Of a stretch of 64,000 nt of DNA, positions 13,451-23,867 are shown piece by piece. Source of the stretch: Epiperipatus broadwayi. Its lineage: Eukaryota > Onychophora > Udeonychophora > Euonychophora > Peripatidae. The stretch spans positions 942,246 to 1,006,245 of the forward strand of contig JAQFVV010000284.1 of the NCBI GenBank assembly GCA_028023455.1, read 5' to 3'. The notes beneath the pieces were generated by a model that was not told the DNA's origin, did no database searches, and saw only the letters and a list, made by a program, of their open reading frames with translations. The number at the start of each line of letters is the position of its first letter. Position 1 is the first letter of the stretch. The translations under genes and the position numbers were made by a program.

Positions 13451-13734
13451 TGCACAAACTTTCAGGCAACATTTCAAAAACCTGCATTGAAATTTAAGTA
13501 GCATGTTTTCCTACTCAAAATGATCAAAATTTGGGATCTCCCAAAAACAGAATATGAGGCAGTGGAGTTCTTCCAAAGTAAGTGTTCTACCCTCTCAAAA
13601 AGTGTGTGTCAATGGCCATCAAATGATACTTTATACGATCCCAAGTACACAATGGAAATGCAGCATTGATGCATCTCAAAGTCACATAACACTTCAGAAA
13701 GGAATCTGGCTTGAGGGCTGCAGATTATTATTTG

Positions 13735-13860
13735 TATCATCCAGAGTAATCAATGGATTGCTTGCACTGTGTGACACTACTGTATATACACTTTTGCCTG
13801 TTTTAATAATAGTTATGGGAAAGCACAAAAAATGGTGATCATGTTATGTTTAGTGATTTA
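13735..13860 (+). repeat. Dispersed repeat family A, copy 2
   Basis: Resembles the right arm of the 8-kb foldback: CCAGAGTAATCAATGGATTG, then a GAGTGACACTACTGTAT-like block, CCTGTTTTAATAATAG and TGGTGATCATGTTATGTTTAG. It is in single orientation here. Upstream sequence from about 13554 is less AT-rich but does not match the family clearly, and the open frame there (13554-13838) shows no protein signature. Confidence 0.65.
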
Positions 13861-14039
13861 ATACCAATCCTGTCTAATATGGTAGTAGTGGCTATGGTTA
13901 TTAAAGGACCAATGACACCAATATTTATGGATACTGAACGGAGTTCATACCTATATGACTATATAAGCTAATTAGCTTAGATTGAAATAATTATTGTTTT
14001 CAATTTTATTCTCATAGTTTTGTCGTTAAGTAGTGATAA

Positions 14040-14262
14040 AAGGTGGCTGCTGGAGGGTTGCATTATATCCTAAAATCTAGGACCAGTGCTCTCAAATCCA
14101 AGTTTCCTCACTGATGGAAGCCACAATCTGGGGATATTGGAAGGGGTGACATTGGATAGGGATTTTATGCACAAACCTTCTGGCATCCATTGATTACTTT
14201 GGCTTGCACTGAGTGACACTACTGTACAGATAGTTTTTCCTGTTTTAACATGCATAATACTG
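14040..14262 (+). repeat. Dispersed repeat family A, copy 3
   Basis: Shares GGGATATTGGA, GGGATTTTATGCACAAACCT, TGGCATCCATTGATTACTTT, a GAGTGACACTACTGTA block and TTTTTCCTGTTTTAA with the 8-kb element. It abuts the point where Gypsy RNase H homology ends (14271), so it may be the insertion or deletion junction that removed the integrase end of that element. Confidence 0.7.
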
Positions 14263-14270
14263 TAGTTGAA

Positions 14271-14645
14271 TTACTGGAAATTAAACCTCCACCTAGTTAT
14301 CATCTTATTATTGAGATAATGCTTATTTAAAAACTCTAAACTTCTAGGGTCTGATAAAACAAGCATTTCAGAACCTAGTAAACGCTGGCATAGTTTTTGA
14401 AACAATCAAACAATGGCTAGGGCTTTTTCCTTGATGGATTATATCAGTTTTGCATATTTTAATTCTCTACTTAAAAAGTATAATATCTGAGGCACCTGAT
14501 TATTATCAAGTCGATAAAGCACTACTTCCAGATCATAGTAACTTTTGTCTGTTTGTAAAAAATGTTCTATCAAAATTAGGAAAGGATAAAACAACCATTT
14601 TTTAAAATATTGCTTTAATTTTAGCAAATTCCCTATTATCCTCAT
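14271..14645 (-). pseudogene. Ty3/Gypsy RNase H domain remnant
   Basis: The minus-strand frame carries HFLQTDKSYYDLEVVLYRL, which matches the start of Gypsy RNase H (usual form: LQTDAS..G.GAVL.Q). This is followed by the PQILYFLSRELKYAK block, equivalent to the usual I.YASR.L..AE. Beyond a TAA at 14439-14441 the same frame continues with SIKEKALAIV, then a TGA where a tryptophan is usual, then a LVLSDPRSLEFL block (usual TDH..L..L). It ends with a MITRWRFNFQ block before TAA at 14271-14273. The loss of frame is therefore by nonsense mutations rather than shifts. RNase H removes the RNA strand during reverse transcription; this copy cannot. Identification is by motif, not by alignment. Confidence 0.8.
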
Positions 14646-15448
14646 TCGGCTGTCTCCACCTTTCTGATTTTTTCAATAATTTTGACAAACACGAAGTATT
14701 ATTGGTAAAATTCTCACTAAACCTTTGATAGTAGTTGCATAGGATGATAAAAGATTTAAATTACTTGTTAGTTATTGGCATAAATATATTTTGTTAGCTG
14801 CAATATTCACAGGTTGGGGTTTCATTCCTTGTTCATTAACAAAAATCTAGAAAAGTGATTTCTTTTGCAACTATAGTACATTTCTCCAGATTAACTGTTA
14901 CATTTGTAGAGGAACCCTTTTAAAAAAACATACATACAAACACTGATACTATCTGATTCTATGACAATGTAATCCACATACATTATGAATTTTTTTAAAT
15001 GTTTTAAAAAAATCATATTCAGACAGCTAATCAAGGCAGCATAGTGAGAGAGAAGGACATTCTTCTAAAAACATATGATTGGCCCTTTTAATGAAAAGCC
15101 ATATATTTTTGGTCCTCATCATGCAGCAGTATTTTCCAGTAATTAGCTCTCAGATCAAAAGTAGAAAAAATGGATCCCTGTTTAAATTTAATTAGGAGTG
15201 CAAGTACTGGTGGAGAAATATCACATTCATGAATTGTCATCTGATTGAGCATACAAGCATATAATCAAATTTGAACTGCCCCACCCTTTTTTCTTATGAT
15301 CACTAAAGAAAACATAATTGGAAAGTGACTTTTTAATAATTTGACTAGGTACAGTTGTTTTTTCTAGAAAGGATCACTATTCTTCAACTTAATTCTATTG
15401 GTATATCAATTTATGATACCTGGAACTTTAGAGAATATGCCTTTGTAG
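14646..15448 (-). pseudogene. Ty3/Gypsy reverse transcriptase remnant
   Basis: The fingers/palm text GSIFSTFDLRANYWKILLHD (about 15118-15177) corresponds to the conserved Gypsy FS..DL..GY.QI.L. block. After a stop comes a block ending RRMSFSL, corresponding to the usual F.R.PFGL. The catalytic motif, usually YVDD, reads YVDY at 14969-14980 inside MYVDYIVIESDSI, so one of the paired catalytic aspartates is missing. A thumb/connection block VNLEKCTIVAKE follows at about 14860-14900. Several stops and frame changes interrupt it. It lies between protease and RNase H on the same strand, as expected. Confidence 0.8.
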
Positions 15449-15960
15449 CTACACATTAATTGGTACAATTTTTTTCCTTAATTTTAAATCCAAATTACAA
15501 ACATGCTCTATTTTAGCTTTTATGCTAATGTCAATTGTTGTGTCTTGAATGCATAGTATTTGACTGGTAAGATTATGCAATCCAAATTTAAATTCAGGCC
15601 TTTCCTCTTTATGTATAAACTTCTTTTCAAAATTTAGATAACAGTTATTTAATACCACAAAATAAAATCCTATTATAACTTCATGACCTAGTCCAGGCTT
15701 AATTAAAAAGACATGCCCAAACTCAGTTTGATTAAGCTTGATGTTTAGCCAGATTTGCATATAAGAAAGCTTGGTCCTCTTTCTATCAGCTTGAATGGCA
15801 TGAATCTTCTTAACAGGCAATGATGGTATATTTTTCTTATGCTTATTATTTCAACATAAACACTTTCAGATAAAATAAAGTCTTATCTATGAGATCAATC
15901 AATGCATCTATCTTCATGCCTTTTATAATTAGTTTTAGAATAGGGTAACTACATAATATA
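15449..15960 (-). pseudogene. Ty3/Gypsy aspartic protease remnant
   Basis: An open minus-strand frame (15449-15820) contains VFLIKPGLGHEVIIGFYFVV, matching the second half of retropepsins (usually ..PGL..DVILG.DFL). Upstream, the segment KIDALIDLIDKTLFYL sits where the active site ALIDTGA..SF is expected. There the catalytic Asp is kept, but the following Thr/Ser-Gly is replaced by Leu-Ile (DLI at 15888-15896). Two stop codons separate the halves. Retropepsins mature the Gag-Pol polyprotein; this one has lost its active site. Confidence 0.65.
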
Positions 15961-16938
15961 GATAGTTCACCTGTATGAAATGGCTCTAAATAGTCTACAT
16001 ATTGTTGTTACCAATAATAAGAAACTTATATACAAAGACTATTTCACTCTAACTCCCCAGATTTGTCTTTACATTTACCTCCAGGCTTTTTTAAAATCAT
16101 TGTAATATTACTCTTAGAGGACTTACTGGGCATAGGAATAAGTCTTATTTTAATACAACTCTGAAGAGTGTTTCTATGTGGATATTCTCTCCCTAATATT
16201 GAATAATTTTCCCATTCTGATTACATGGCTGTAAGACATAGGAGTTACCTGACTAGATACTGGAAAATGTACCCTATTCTTTATACTTTTATCCCTAATA
16301 TCAAATGTCAGTTCTGTCATTGCCAAAGTATCACCTTCTTGATAGTACAATTATCAACAACTATCACTATATGTTCAATATTTTAAGGATAATGTGACAT
16401 ATGATCATTACAATTAAATGTTCAGAAAGATGAAACCCAGACTCTTAAGTTTCACTGCCTGTTTATTGAAAAACATAACATAAATTTCCTTACTCATATT
16501 GTATTTTTCTTGCAAAATCTGGTAGTGTGCATTATCCTCTCCATCATTTCTCCAATGTTACTTAATATCAAATCGTTAACATCTCCGTAAGTTATGGGTT
16601 TATTAAACAAGGATTTCCACCATTCTTTGTAGTGGCATATAAATAATAACTAGGAATAGATAACTTTGCTTTTTCTGATATTAAACATAATGAAAATATA
16701 TCTTCTAAACTGTTCAAAATTCTAAGGGATTCTCCAAAAATTACCCTCTAAATTGCTTTACTTTTATACATTTCAAGGTGATGGGGTTAACATTACTTGT
16801 ATCTTTTTCTTCAATAATGTTTTCTTCATTAACTTCTATAACCTCTTCAGAAATAGTATCAATTCTAAAATTCTTCTCTATTATTTGATCTATGCATTAA
16901 ATTTCCTGTTTTTTATTTATCTTTTTCCTACCAGACAT
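15961..16938 (-). pseudogene. Gag-like remnant upstream of the Gypsy protease
   Basis: The position upstream of protease on the same strand is that of Gag. A possible start at 16936-16938 gives MSGRKKINKK, and a Glu-rich frame follows (EEVIEVNEENIIEEKD). Further down, about 16560-16640, is text such as WWKSLFNKPITYGDVNDLIL. Near 16070 a basic KPGGKCKDKSGELE is where a zinc knuckle could have been, but no intact CCHC array is visible. The assignment rests mainly on position. Confidence 0.4.
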
Positions 16939-17433
16939 CTTTAATATTGTCCTATTTCCACCTCTTTAATATCTTTGGTCATTTTAAAGCTTATCTCCTC
17001 TATTTTCTTACAGATGTACTGTAGTTTTAAATCTACTTCAAATTGTCCAACTACTTCCTGAATATCTATGTCTAAGATTGACTACATTAAAAATTGCTAA
17101 GCATTTATGATTTATATATCATAGTACTAGAATTTCTTCAGTGGTGTATATATAACAAGTTAAATCAAGTTTAATAAATGTGTATATACATGTAGTTAAT
17201 TCCAATATTCTAATGGATAAACAACAATGAATTCATATTATTTCTAGGAGCTTCCATTTATTAAAATGTAATAGCTAAATAGCTGATGTTTCAGCACAAT
17301 AATCAGTACTTTTCTCAACTCTTTCTCAAATCACACATTATTATGAGTCAAGAAATAAGAAGCTCCCTTACTATTGTATTGAAATGTCAGTCATTTAGCT
17401 ACTATATTTTTATTATATGGGACAGAAATTATA

Positions 17434-17437
<4 letters not shown>
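16939..17437. other. Noncoding flank upstream of the Gypsy Gag-like frame
   Basis: May contain the element's leader and LTR, but no LTR ends (TG...CA), primer-binding site or polypurine tract could be recognised. Confidence 0.4.

Positions 17438-17508
<71 letters not shown>
17438..17508. repeat. Long (TA)n microsatellite
   Basis: About 35 TA units directly abutting the hairpin element at 17509. The open frame over it (repeated Tyr-Ile) is an artefact of the repeat. Confidence 0.97.
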
Positions 17509-17510
<2 letters not shown>

Positions 17511-17624
17511 TCAGGATGATCTAGAGTCTTACCATATCTGCCATACAAGGGTGCCAACAGGCTATTGGAACCTGAAAAATGTATATAATAGGCAGATATG
17601 GTAAGACTCTAGATCACCCTGACC
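17509..17624. mobile_element. Hairpin MITE with 34-bp terminal inverted repeats
   Basis: GGTCAGGATGATCTAGAGTC... at 17509-17542 pairs with its reverse complement at 17591-17624 with a single mismatch, around a 48-bp centre. The element sits at the edge of a (TA)n tract, with TA-rich sequence on the other side (ATTATAATTGG). That is compatible with TA target-site duplication as in Tc1/mariner-type MITEs, although a TA duplication cannot be proven next to a (TA)n run. No coding capacity. Confidence 0.75.
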
Positions 17625-19648
17625 ATTATAATTGGTGCCCAATGTGGCATGCCAATTATAACAGTCAGAGAAAATGGTGATCCTTCTGTATATGCTGTTA
17701 AGAGCACCACCAGGCCCATGCCATTAGCTCATAGAGACACAGAGATATATTTTTAATACTAAAAAAATATTTTTAAAAATAAATAAATAAAATAAGCCAC
17801 TGCCAGTAATAACTCACAAAAAACATTTGTTAATGCACATATATAAATATTTAAAATTGAGGAAAAAATTTATCCTGTTTAGATTTTAATATTAATTTTA
17901 AATTGGTTATTATTTTTTAAATTTAAATTTTTAAGAAAGTCCACACAGATAGACAGTTTAATAATATTTTTACTTTATAATGTTGAATATAGATAGGCTA
18001 CATAGGTTTCTCAGCTAAAAACTTTTCAAAACAATCATTCAATCTCAGACTAAAAGTTCATAGCCAAACCAAGGCCTGATTCCAGATACATAAATGTGAC
18101 CAATGCAATATGAAGATGCTAGCATAAAACCATGCTGACAGGAATGTATATCTGACAGCATGATTTTATTTGAAGGACATAGTCTGCCTGGTGAAGGAAT
18201 CATGTATATAAAATAATTAAAGAGACATGCAAAGTATGGAAAAGAGCGGTCTATCAGCTGACTCATAGTCCCTACCCATAGAGCTAAAAAGGAGTCAATG
18301 GTGCAGGAAATATGTCTGCATCCATTGCAATGCAATGACTACATCTTTGGGTCAAGCATTCAATTGACTTCACCTTGTATGCTAAACATGCTTCACATTA
18401 CATTAATATAAACACCCATATATCCCTCCACCAGCAGCAACCTAACTACAAGACAAATAGTCTGAAATTAAACCCCTTCAAAATAAATATAAACAATTAA
18501 AATATACAGTTATTGATGGAATTGCAGAGAGAAATTTACAACAAACCCAATGGCACTCATCATAAGGTGCCACCTTTACCCCAATAACTTAAAAGATGTA
18601 CGAATAAATATGTTTGGACACTCAGCATGAGGTGTCATATTTACCGATATCTATATATTTTAATCATATAAAAATAAAAACTAAATGTTAATGAATCTAT
18701 GCAGCTATCTACACCCAATTTAAATTTAATACATTTAAATAATTTAATCAATCAATAAATATTATTAATAAAAAATGGAAATGATTTAATTAAATTAGCA
18801 AACTCAAATATATAAAATTTGAAATCTTAATAAGTCAGATAAAGTTCATTTTAAAAGTTATGTTTCACTGGTTATTAAAAGTTTGTTAAATATTGACGAA
18901 AGTTCTTAATTACTTTTTAAAATTTTATAGTTTATATTTTACATTAGAGGAGTTTACGGTTCTTTGGGCCAATTCCCGTGTAGATTTTATTAGTCATACT
19001 TTCCTGGAAGACTGTTCTGTTGTTCATACTGTAGTTAATCCAGAGGCTGTCTTAGCTGGTTCAATCCTGAAACTATTTTGTTATAGAACCCATATGATCT
19101 GGGTCTACAATAGTGCCATTCATAAATTAACAGTCACTTCATTTGAAATAAGAGATTGAGAGGGTGAAAAGTGCATCTTTTCACCCTTCTCAAAAAATCA
19201 AGTTGGAACTAACTTTTATTGAAATTTTTTTTCTTTTTCTTTTAATCCTTTGGATTCACTGAACATGGTTTCCTGTTCTATTGATTTTCATTAAGGTCTG
19301 AGCATTGGTTGCTGCTTCTATTTGATATTATACTTTTTTTATTCTGTTATCTGACTTTTTAATTATATAAGAGCCCCAAAGGCTAGTTTGTTTTTCATTT
19401 AATTAATAAAACAATCATTTCCATTTACTGAGATTACATAGGAATCTTTTAACAAAAATATTTTCAAATACTTTTTTTTTAAAAAAAAATACTTTTAAAG
19501 TTTTCCATCTGTGGGACAATATATATGTTATTGTAACTCTTTTAATTTTGGCTTTTACTTTTTTTTTCCTTTTAAAACAATTTTATTTGAGATTTATTTT
19601 GCCCTTTTATTTTAGTTTTAAAATAATGTAACGAATATGTATACCATT

Positions 19649-19652
<4 letters not shown>
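17625..19652. other. Noncoding stretch with small hairpins
   Basis: No gene recognised. Two related short hairpins lie at 18551-18572 and 18615-18638. A longer hairpin lies at 19156-19193 (TTGAGAGGGTGAAAAG pairing with CTTTTCACCCTTCTCAA, one bulge). Open frames of under 100 codons at 18045-18335 (minus) and 18893-19159 (plus) show no recognisable protein. Confidence 0.5.

Positions 19653-19690
<38 letters not shown>
19653..19690. repeat. (TA)n microsatellite
   Basis: About 19 TA units immediately upstream of the candidate exon. They occupy the place where a pyrimidine tract would be expected. Confidence 0.95.
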
Positions 19691-19691
<1 letters not shown>

Positions 19692-19692
<1 letters not shown>

Positions 19693-19782
19693 TTCACGTG
19701 AAGGCCCAGCAGCCATGATTATAGCTGGAGTTGTTCTGATTATTGCATTAGTTGCCATAATGACGGGATTCTTTTATTACAG
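19692..19782 (+). CDS. Candidate internal exon encoding a transmembrane helix
   Basis: A 91-bp segment lies between an AG at 19690-19691 and a donor AG/GTGAAA at 19783. In one frame it reads SREGPAAM, then the hydrophobic run IIAGVVLIIALVAIMTGFF, then YYR at the end. This is a textbook single-pass membrane helix with a small polar lead-in and an aromatic/basic stop-transfer end. Its base composition is much less AT-rich than the flanks. It would enter after the first base of a codon (split codon xGT) and leave after two bases (AG/n). A short exon carrying only the juxtamembrane and membrane segment is common in animal cell-surface receptors and adhesion proteins, but I cannot name the gene. 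Against it, the acceptor is preceded by (TA)n rather than a good pyrimidine tract. No partner exon of matching phase was found. Confidence 0.5.
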
Positions 19783-20579
19783 GTGAAAATTCTCTATGCC
19801 ATATATAATTTTCTGCATATTCTTATCCATTAATGTATAATATATTTATATTATAATATATAAACAATGTTCTACTAAATAAGTGTTATAATCAAAAATA
19901 ATCACATGGTGATTAATCACAATATTAGCTTAATTCATAAGAAAATAAATAACTATTACTCTAATCAAATATTTATAACTGTTTTAAAGGTCTATATCAT
20001 ATAAATGTCAATTAATGTTATTTTAATGTTATCAAATATACATGAACTATATACGGTGTGCAAAGTAAGAAAAAAATCTAATAATATTCTTATGGTTAAT
20101 GGATCCCTTCAAGATCATAAAATATAAATAAATCTAATCTAATGTTATCTCAAGGTTTAAAAAAGTTACATGTAGTAAATAAGATGCATAGATTTTTACT
20201 ATTTAATTATTAATATTATGATGCATACAGCTGGATAACAAAGGGACTTTACTGTACTAATTATATATTATAATAACTAAACATTAATGTTTTAATATAA
20301 ATGGTTGCAGTAGCAACTAATATCAATAACTTTACTTCAGTAAATCAATGTATGTTTAAAAATGTGCATTATAATGGCATGTGGTCACAAATTACCAATT
20401 AGATGATGAGTATCGAAATATAAAGTATAAAAGTCAACATAATTTAAGTAATATAAAACAAATGTATTTACAAAATGGGAGAATATAATAAATTAGAGTT
20501 ATCAGTAAAATATATAATCAGAGACTTCTAGACTTGATATAAATTCTAACATTCAAATTTCATGATTATGTAAATGTAG

Positions 20580-20581
<2 letters not shown>
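19783..20581. other. Noncoding stretch (candidate intron)
   Basis: AT-rich, no gene or repeat family recognised. Confidence 0.55.

Positions 20582-20628
<47 letters not shown>
20582..20628. repeat. (TA)n microsatellite
   Basis: About 23 TA units running into the hairpin that follows. Confidence 0.97.
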
Positions 20629-20630
<2 letters not shown>

Positions 20631-20696
20631 TACCATTTACAACTTTCTTAAACACTTTATCAATACTATTTAAGAAAGTTGTAAATGGTATGATAT
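20625..20696. repeat. Short hairpin element, 27-bp perfect arms
   Basis: ATCATACCATTTACAACTTT... (20625-20651) is the exact reverse complement of 20670-20696, around an 18-bp loop. It lies at the border of the (TA)n tract, like the 17.5-kb element, and has TATATTA on the other side. Likely a miniature foldback element. Confidence 0.8.
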
Positions 20697-20870
20697 ATTA
20701 AAGTAGACATCAATACATCGGAAAAGGAAGAAGAACAAGATTTATGTATAGTTATACAAACAATTTATTAAAAAAGATTGTTTACTCTAGCTGTAAAATA
20801 AGATTTGCCATTATATAATTTTTGAGTTACTAATACAAAATGTTTCATATGATCTTTATATATTAATACA

Positions 20871-21510
20871 TCATCATTCCCTTAAAATATACATTTCTGT
20901 CATGGCTGTTGGGCATTTTAAAAAAAAAATTATAGCTTTCCTTAGAAGACTCTTGTCACATTGTTCAATTTTTGTTAGACTATGTGTTTTATTAAAATTT
21001 TTGTCATGGTTAGTTAATTTAATGTGTGAATAAATGGTTGGTGAATTAGATTTTTCTCTAACTGCCAAAATGTGTTCTTTTCTTATGTTTATTCTGTGAT
21101 TGGACTGTTCTATGTGTGGATATAAACAAACTTCACATGTAATTTTATATATACCATGATACTTCAAAAAATATCTTTAAGGCATGGAACTACTTATTTT
21201 TTTGTAAATGTATTAAAACTATATGGGTTTATGTTTCTTTAAAAGATTATCAATTTTATCTGGTATTCCCTTATTTTTTGATTTGTCATTTTTTTCTTAT
21301 TATAAAAAAAAGTTCTACTAATAATTCTGTGATCAAAACCATTGTGGAGAAGCATTTTTTAATAGAATAGATATGTTGTTGAAAATTGCTGTCATCAGAA
21401 AGTCTCTTAGTTTTATCTAAAACTGTATATTTTATTGAAAATAAGTGTGCATGATGGTCATGATAAGAAGAATATAGTTATCTCAATGTGTGTGTTTGGG
21501 TTCCAAATTT
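20871..21510 (-). pseudogene. Penelope-like element fragment (RT C-terminus and GIY-YIG endonuclease)
   Basis: On the minus strand, an open frame (20874-21167) begins with HGIYKITCEVCLYPHIEQSN. That is the GIY motif and Cys pair of a GIY-YIG endonuclease in which the YIG motif has decayed to PHI. The downstream residues RINIRKEHILAVRE match the R..EH..A block. Upstream in other frames are a His-rich SSYHDHHAHLFSI block, KTKRLSDDSNFQQHIYSIKK and LLHNGFDHRII. Together these correspond to the C-terminal part of Penelope RT (..R...CSD...F..HI..I...L..NGF...I). Penelope elements combine an RT with a C-terminal GIY-YIG nuclease used for target-primed insertion. Frameshifts and stops make this copy inactive. 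It is related to, but diverged from, the copies at 22985-24665. Confidence 0.65.
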
Positions 21511-22984
21511 ACCATTTGAAAATTAATGAAGTATTTCCACGCCTAAAGCTAAAAAAATTTTGGAGTTTCATGGTATATATTTAATATTTAACAAATTAAT
21601 TTTGAGGTTGTTTTCCATTCATGATTGTTTTATAATAAAAGTAATGTGTTTGTTTAATTTAATAATTTAGTAGGCACGATCATCTTTCGTTTGTGTTCAT
21701 TAACTATTTACTAACCCATATCTTTGATTACCCATTCCAATTTAACAATCTCAAATTTACATCGAAGACAATTTTAAAACTGTATTTTAAAAAGTAATTC
21801 TTAGTAACTAAAATTTCATGCAATCATTTGTTCAATAATTTCCACTCTGTCTGTCTATATTTTATGATCAGCTCTTTTTAAATTCCGAATCCCTTCCTAT
21901 TCTGGTGTCATAGAGATGTATGATAAAACAGATAAATCTTTCAAGGATTTAGCCATGCATTCCGAATAATAATAATTAATTAAATTAATTGAACAAAACA
22001 TATATAACACATTATTTTTGTTATAAAACATTCATGAATGGAAACCAACCTCAAAATTATTTGTTAAATATTAAATTTTAAATTAAAGTGGTTGCTTTTC
22101 ATTTTATTTGTCTATTTTCTGATTAATCGCACAATACACATATCCATTGCACATGTCAATCATGCAATAATCAAACCTTGAAATAGAGTACATGTATATA
22201 CTCCCTGATTTTGAACTCTGTGGCATAATGAGGATCAAGAAAAAGTAAAGTAATGGAAGTTAGAAAAATTTGAATTACATGCCACTCAATTCATGGGACC
22301 ACTTCATAAAACGTAGATAAATCATCAGATAACTGACTTATTTTATCACATTTAATGCCCTACCAGAAAGAACCAATGGGTGGCAGTAGTTAAATATGAC
22401 TCTCAAGGAGAATAGTTCACCCTGTTACATATCCCACACATTTCTGTGGGGCTCTTGAATACAAGCATAACAGTATAGATTTCATCCTGTCACATATGGC
22501 ATGACAAATTATTGGGCATGAAACAAAGTCCATTTTATTAGATATGGCATCCAATGATATGGGCTATTTTTTTCTCCTATTGCACATTTCCAATCTACTA
22601 CATATGATCATCTTGTAACATATGGTTCAGTACTTAAGGAGCTTGAAATCATATGATTATTTCATGACATACTAATAAATTTAATATGGGATGAATGGAA
22701 ACTAGACTAATGACAAACAGCAATAAGTAGATACTAAGAAAATAGTCATGTAGTCAGCTCAATAAACAAAACAAAAAATGAGATATAAAGTAGTGTGTTT
22801 AAAAAATAAATAAACAGAAATGATAAATAAATATACATTAAATTATAACTCACTTTAAATATATGCCAGCAACAAAGTCTCTGTGATGTCTATCAACTCA
22901 CTTGACAGGTATTGAAAAAAAATTTAGTTTGAAATAAAATTGCATAGTTATTTTTATGAAACAAATATAATACAGCATAATATA
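21511..22984. other. Noncoding stretch containing a spaced inverted repeat
   Basis: Apart from the ~68-bp inverted repeat pair listed separately, no gene is recognised. A less AT-rich part (about 22200-22700) remains unclassified. Confidence 0.5.
21580..22075. repeat. Spaced inverted repeat, ~68-bp arms
   Basis: Sequence at 21580-21648 (including GAGGTTGTTTTCCATTCATG) is matched by its near-perfect reverse complement at 22008-22075, with 359 bp between. It could be the ends of a short non-autonomous element or two opposed copies of a small repeat. Confidence 0.7.
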
Positions 22985-23812
22985 TATATAAAAGACATAT
23001 TTTGCGGGTTTATCCATGTTAAAAATTTAAATATTAATACACCGATGATGATTCAACTTGATCACACAAGTCAACTATGGGTGATAAAAAGTAGAAAAAC
23101 GGTTGTAAGAGATGCTACAATCACTAATTTAAAAAAAAAAAAAAAACAATGCTCCACCAATAGCAAAAATGTTAAATTAATAATGTTTTTTTTTTAAAAA
23201 TCGTTTCAAATAGGAGGAAGTTTGCATGTATCATCTCACTTATTGATACAATCTGAGCTTTTAAGTATCGCAATGGCTTCTCTGATTTTGCACTGGTAGA
23301 GATTATCACATCTAGATATGATCCTGGTACTAGAAAAATCAATTTTATGACCTGAATATATAGTATGGAGTGAGAGTGCTGATGATGATGTGTGTTATTT
23401 AACTGCATTAGCATGCTCATCTTTCCTAACACTGATGTGATGATTACTCATACATATGTAAGAAGCTTTACAATTTTCACATGAGATTTGATAAACACCA
23501 TGAGATCCAAGAGCGATTGAATCCTTAGGCTTGGTTATTATATTGCTTATCTTTTAGAAAACACTTTATTTATATTATACCATTTTAATATACATCCAAT
23601 ACTGCCTGTAGTTCCTTTTACATATGGAACACAAATTTTAATAGCTGATTTATCATCTTTTTGTTTCCTATTTTGTCAATTTTGGGCTTGAAATAAGGCT
23701 TTTTTAATAAATTTATAATTATAACTATTTGCTAATAAAAACTATTAATATGATGTATTTCTTCTTTCAGGTGTGACTTATCTAAAAGACTAATTACTCT
23801 ATTTAAAAGAGT
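22985..23812 (-). pseudogene. Penelope-like RT/GIY-YIG fragment, left arm
   Basis: Minus-strand reading gives GVYQISCENCKASYICMSN (centred on 23452-23499). This is an intact GVY and Cys pair of a GIY-YIG nuclease with the YIG glycine changed to Cys. It is followed by HISVRKDEHANAV, a small insertion, then HKIDFSSTRIISRCDNLYQ and an REAIAILK block typical of the C-terminal half of this domain. Upstream of the nuclease the RT-linker text matches the right arm. An open frame at 23172-23432 on the same strand is an out-of-frame shadow of this domain. Stops and frameshifts make it non-functional. Confidence 0.7.
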
Positions 23813-23867
23813 TATGGGTAGGGAAATTATCTGAGTTTGGGTGATAATAGTTTCGATAGCCAAAGCT

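Larger units (their letters stand above)
14271..16938 (-). mobile_element. Decayed Ty3/Gypsy LTR-retrotransposon internal region
   Basis: Reading on the minus strand from 16938 down to 14271, the order is a Gag-like frame, an aspartic protease, reverse transcriptase and RNase H. This is the gene order and domain style of Ty3/Gypsy elements. Every domain is broken by stops and frameshifts, catalytic residues are altered, and homology stops after RNase H with no integrase and no LTR recognised. The downstream end abuts a copy of repeat family A (14040-14262). The element is dead. Confidence 0.8.

Noticed and set aside
17286-17519. Open frame ending in repeated Tyr-Ile.
   Set aside because: Produced by the (TA)n tract at 17438-17508.
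19156-19193. Hairpin followed by a T-rich stretch, resembling a terminator or a histone 3' stem-loop.
   Set aside because: Intrinsic terminators do not apply to a eukaryotic genome, and the stem and loop do not match the histone 3' consensus. Probably a chance or mini-foldback hairpin.
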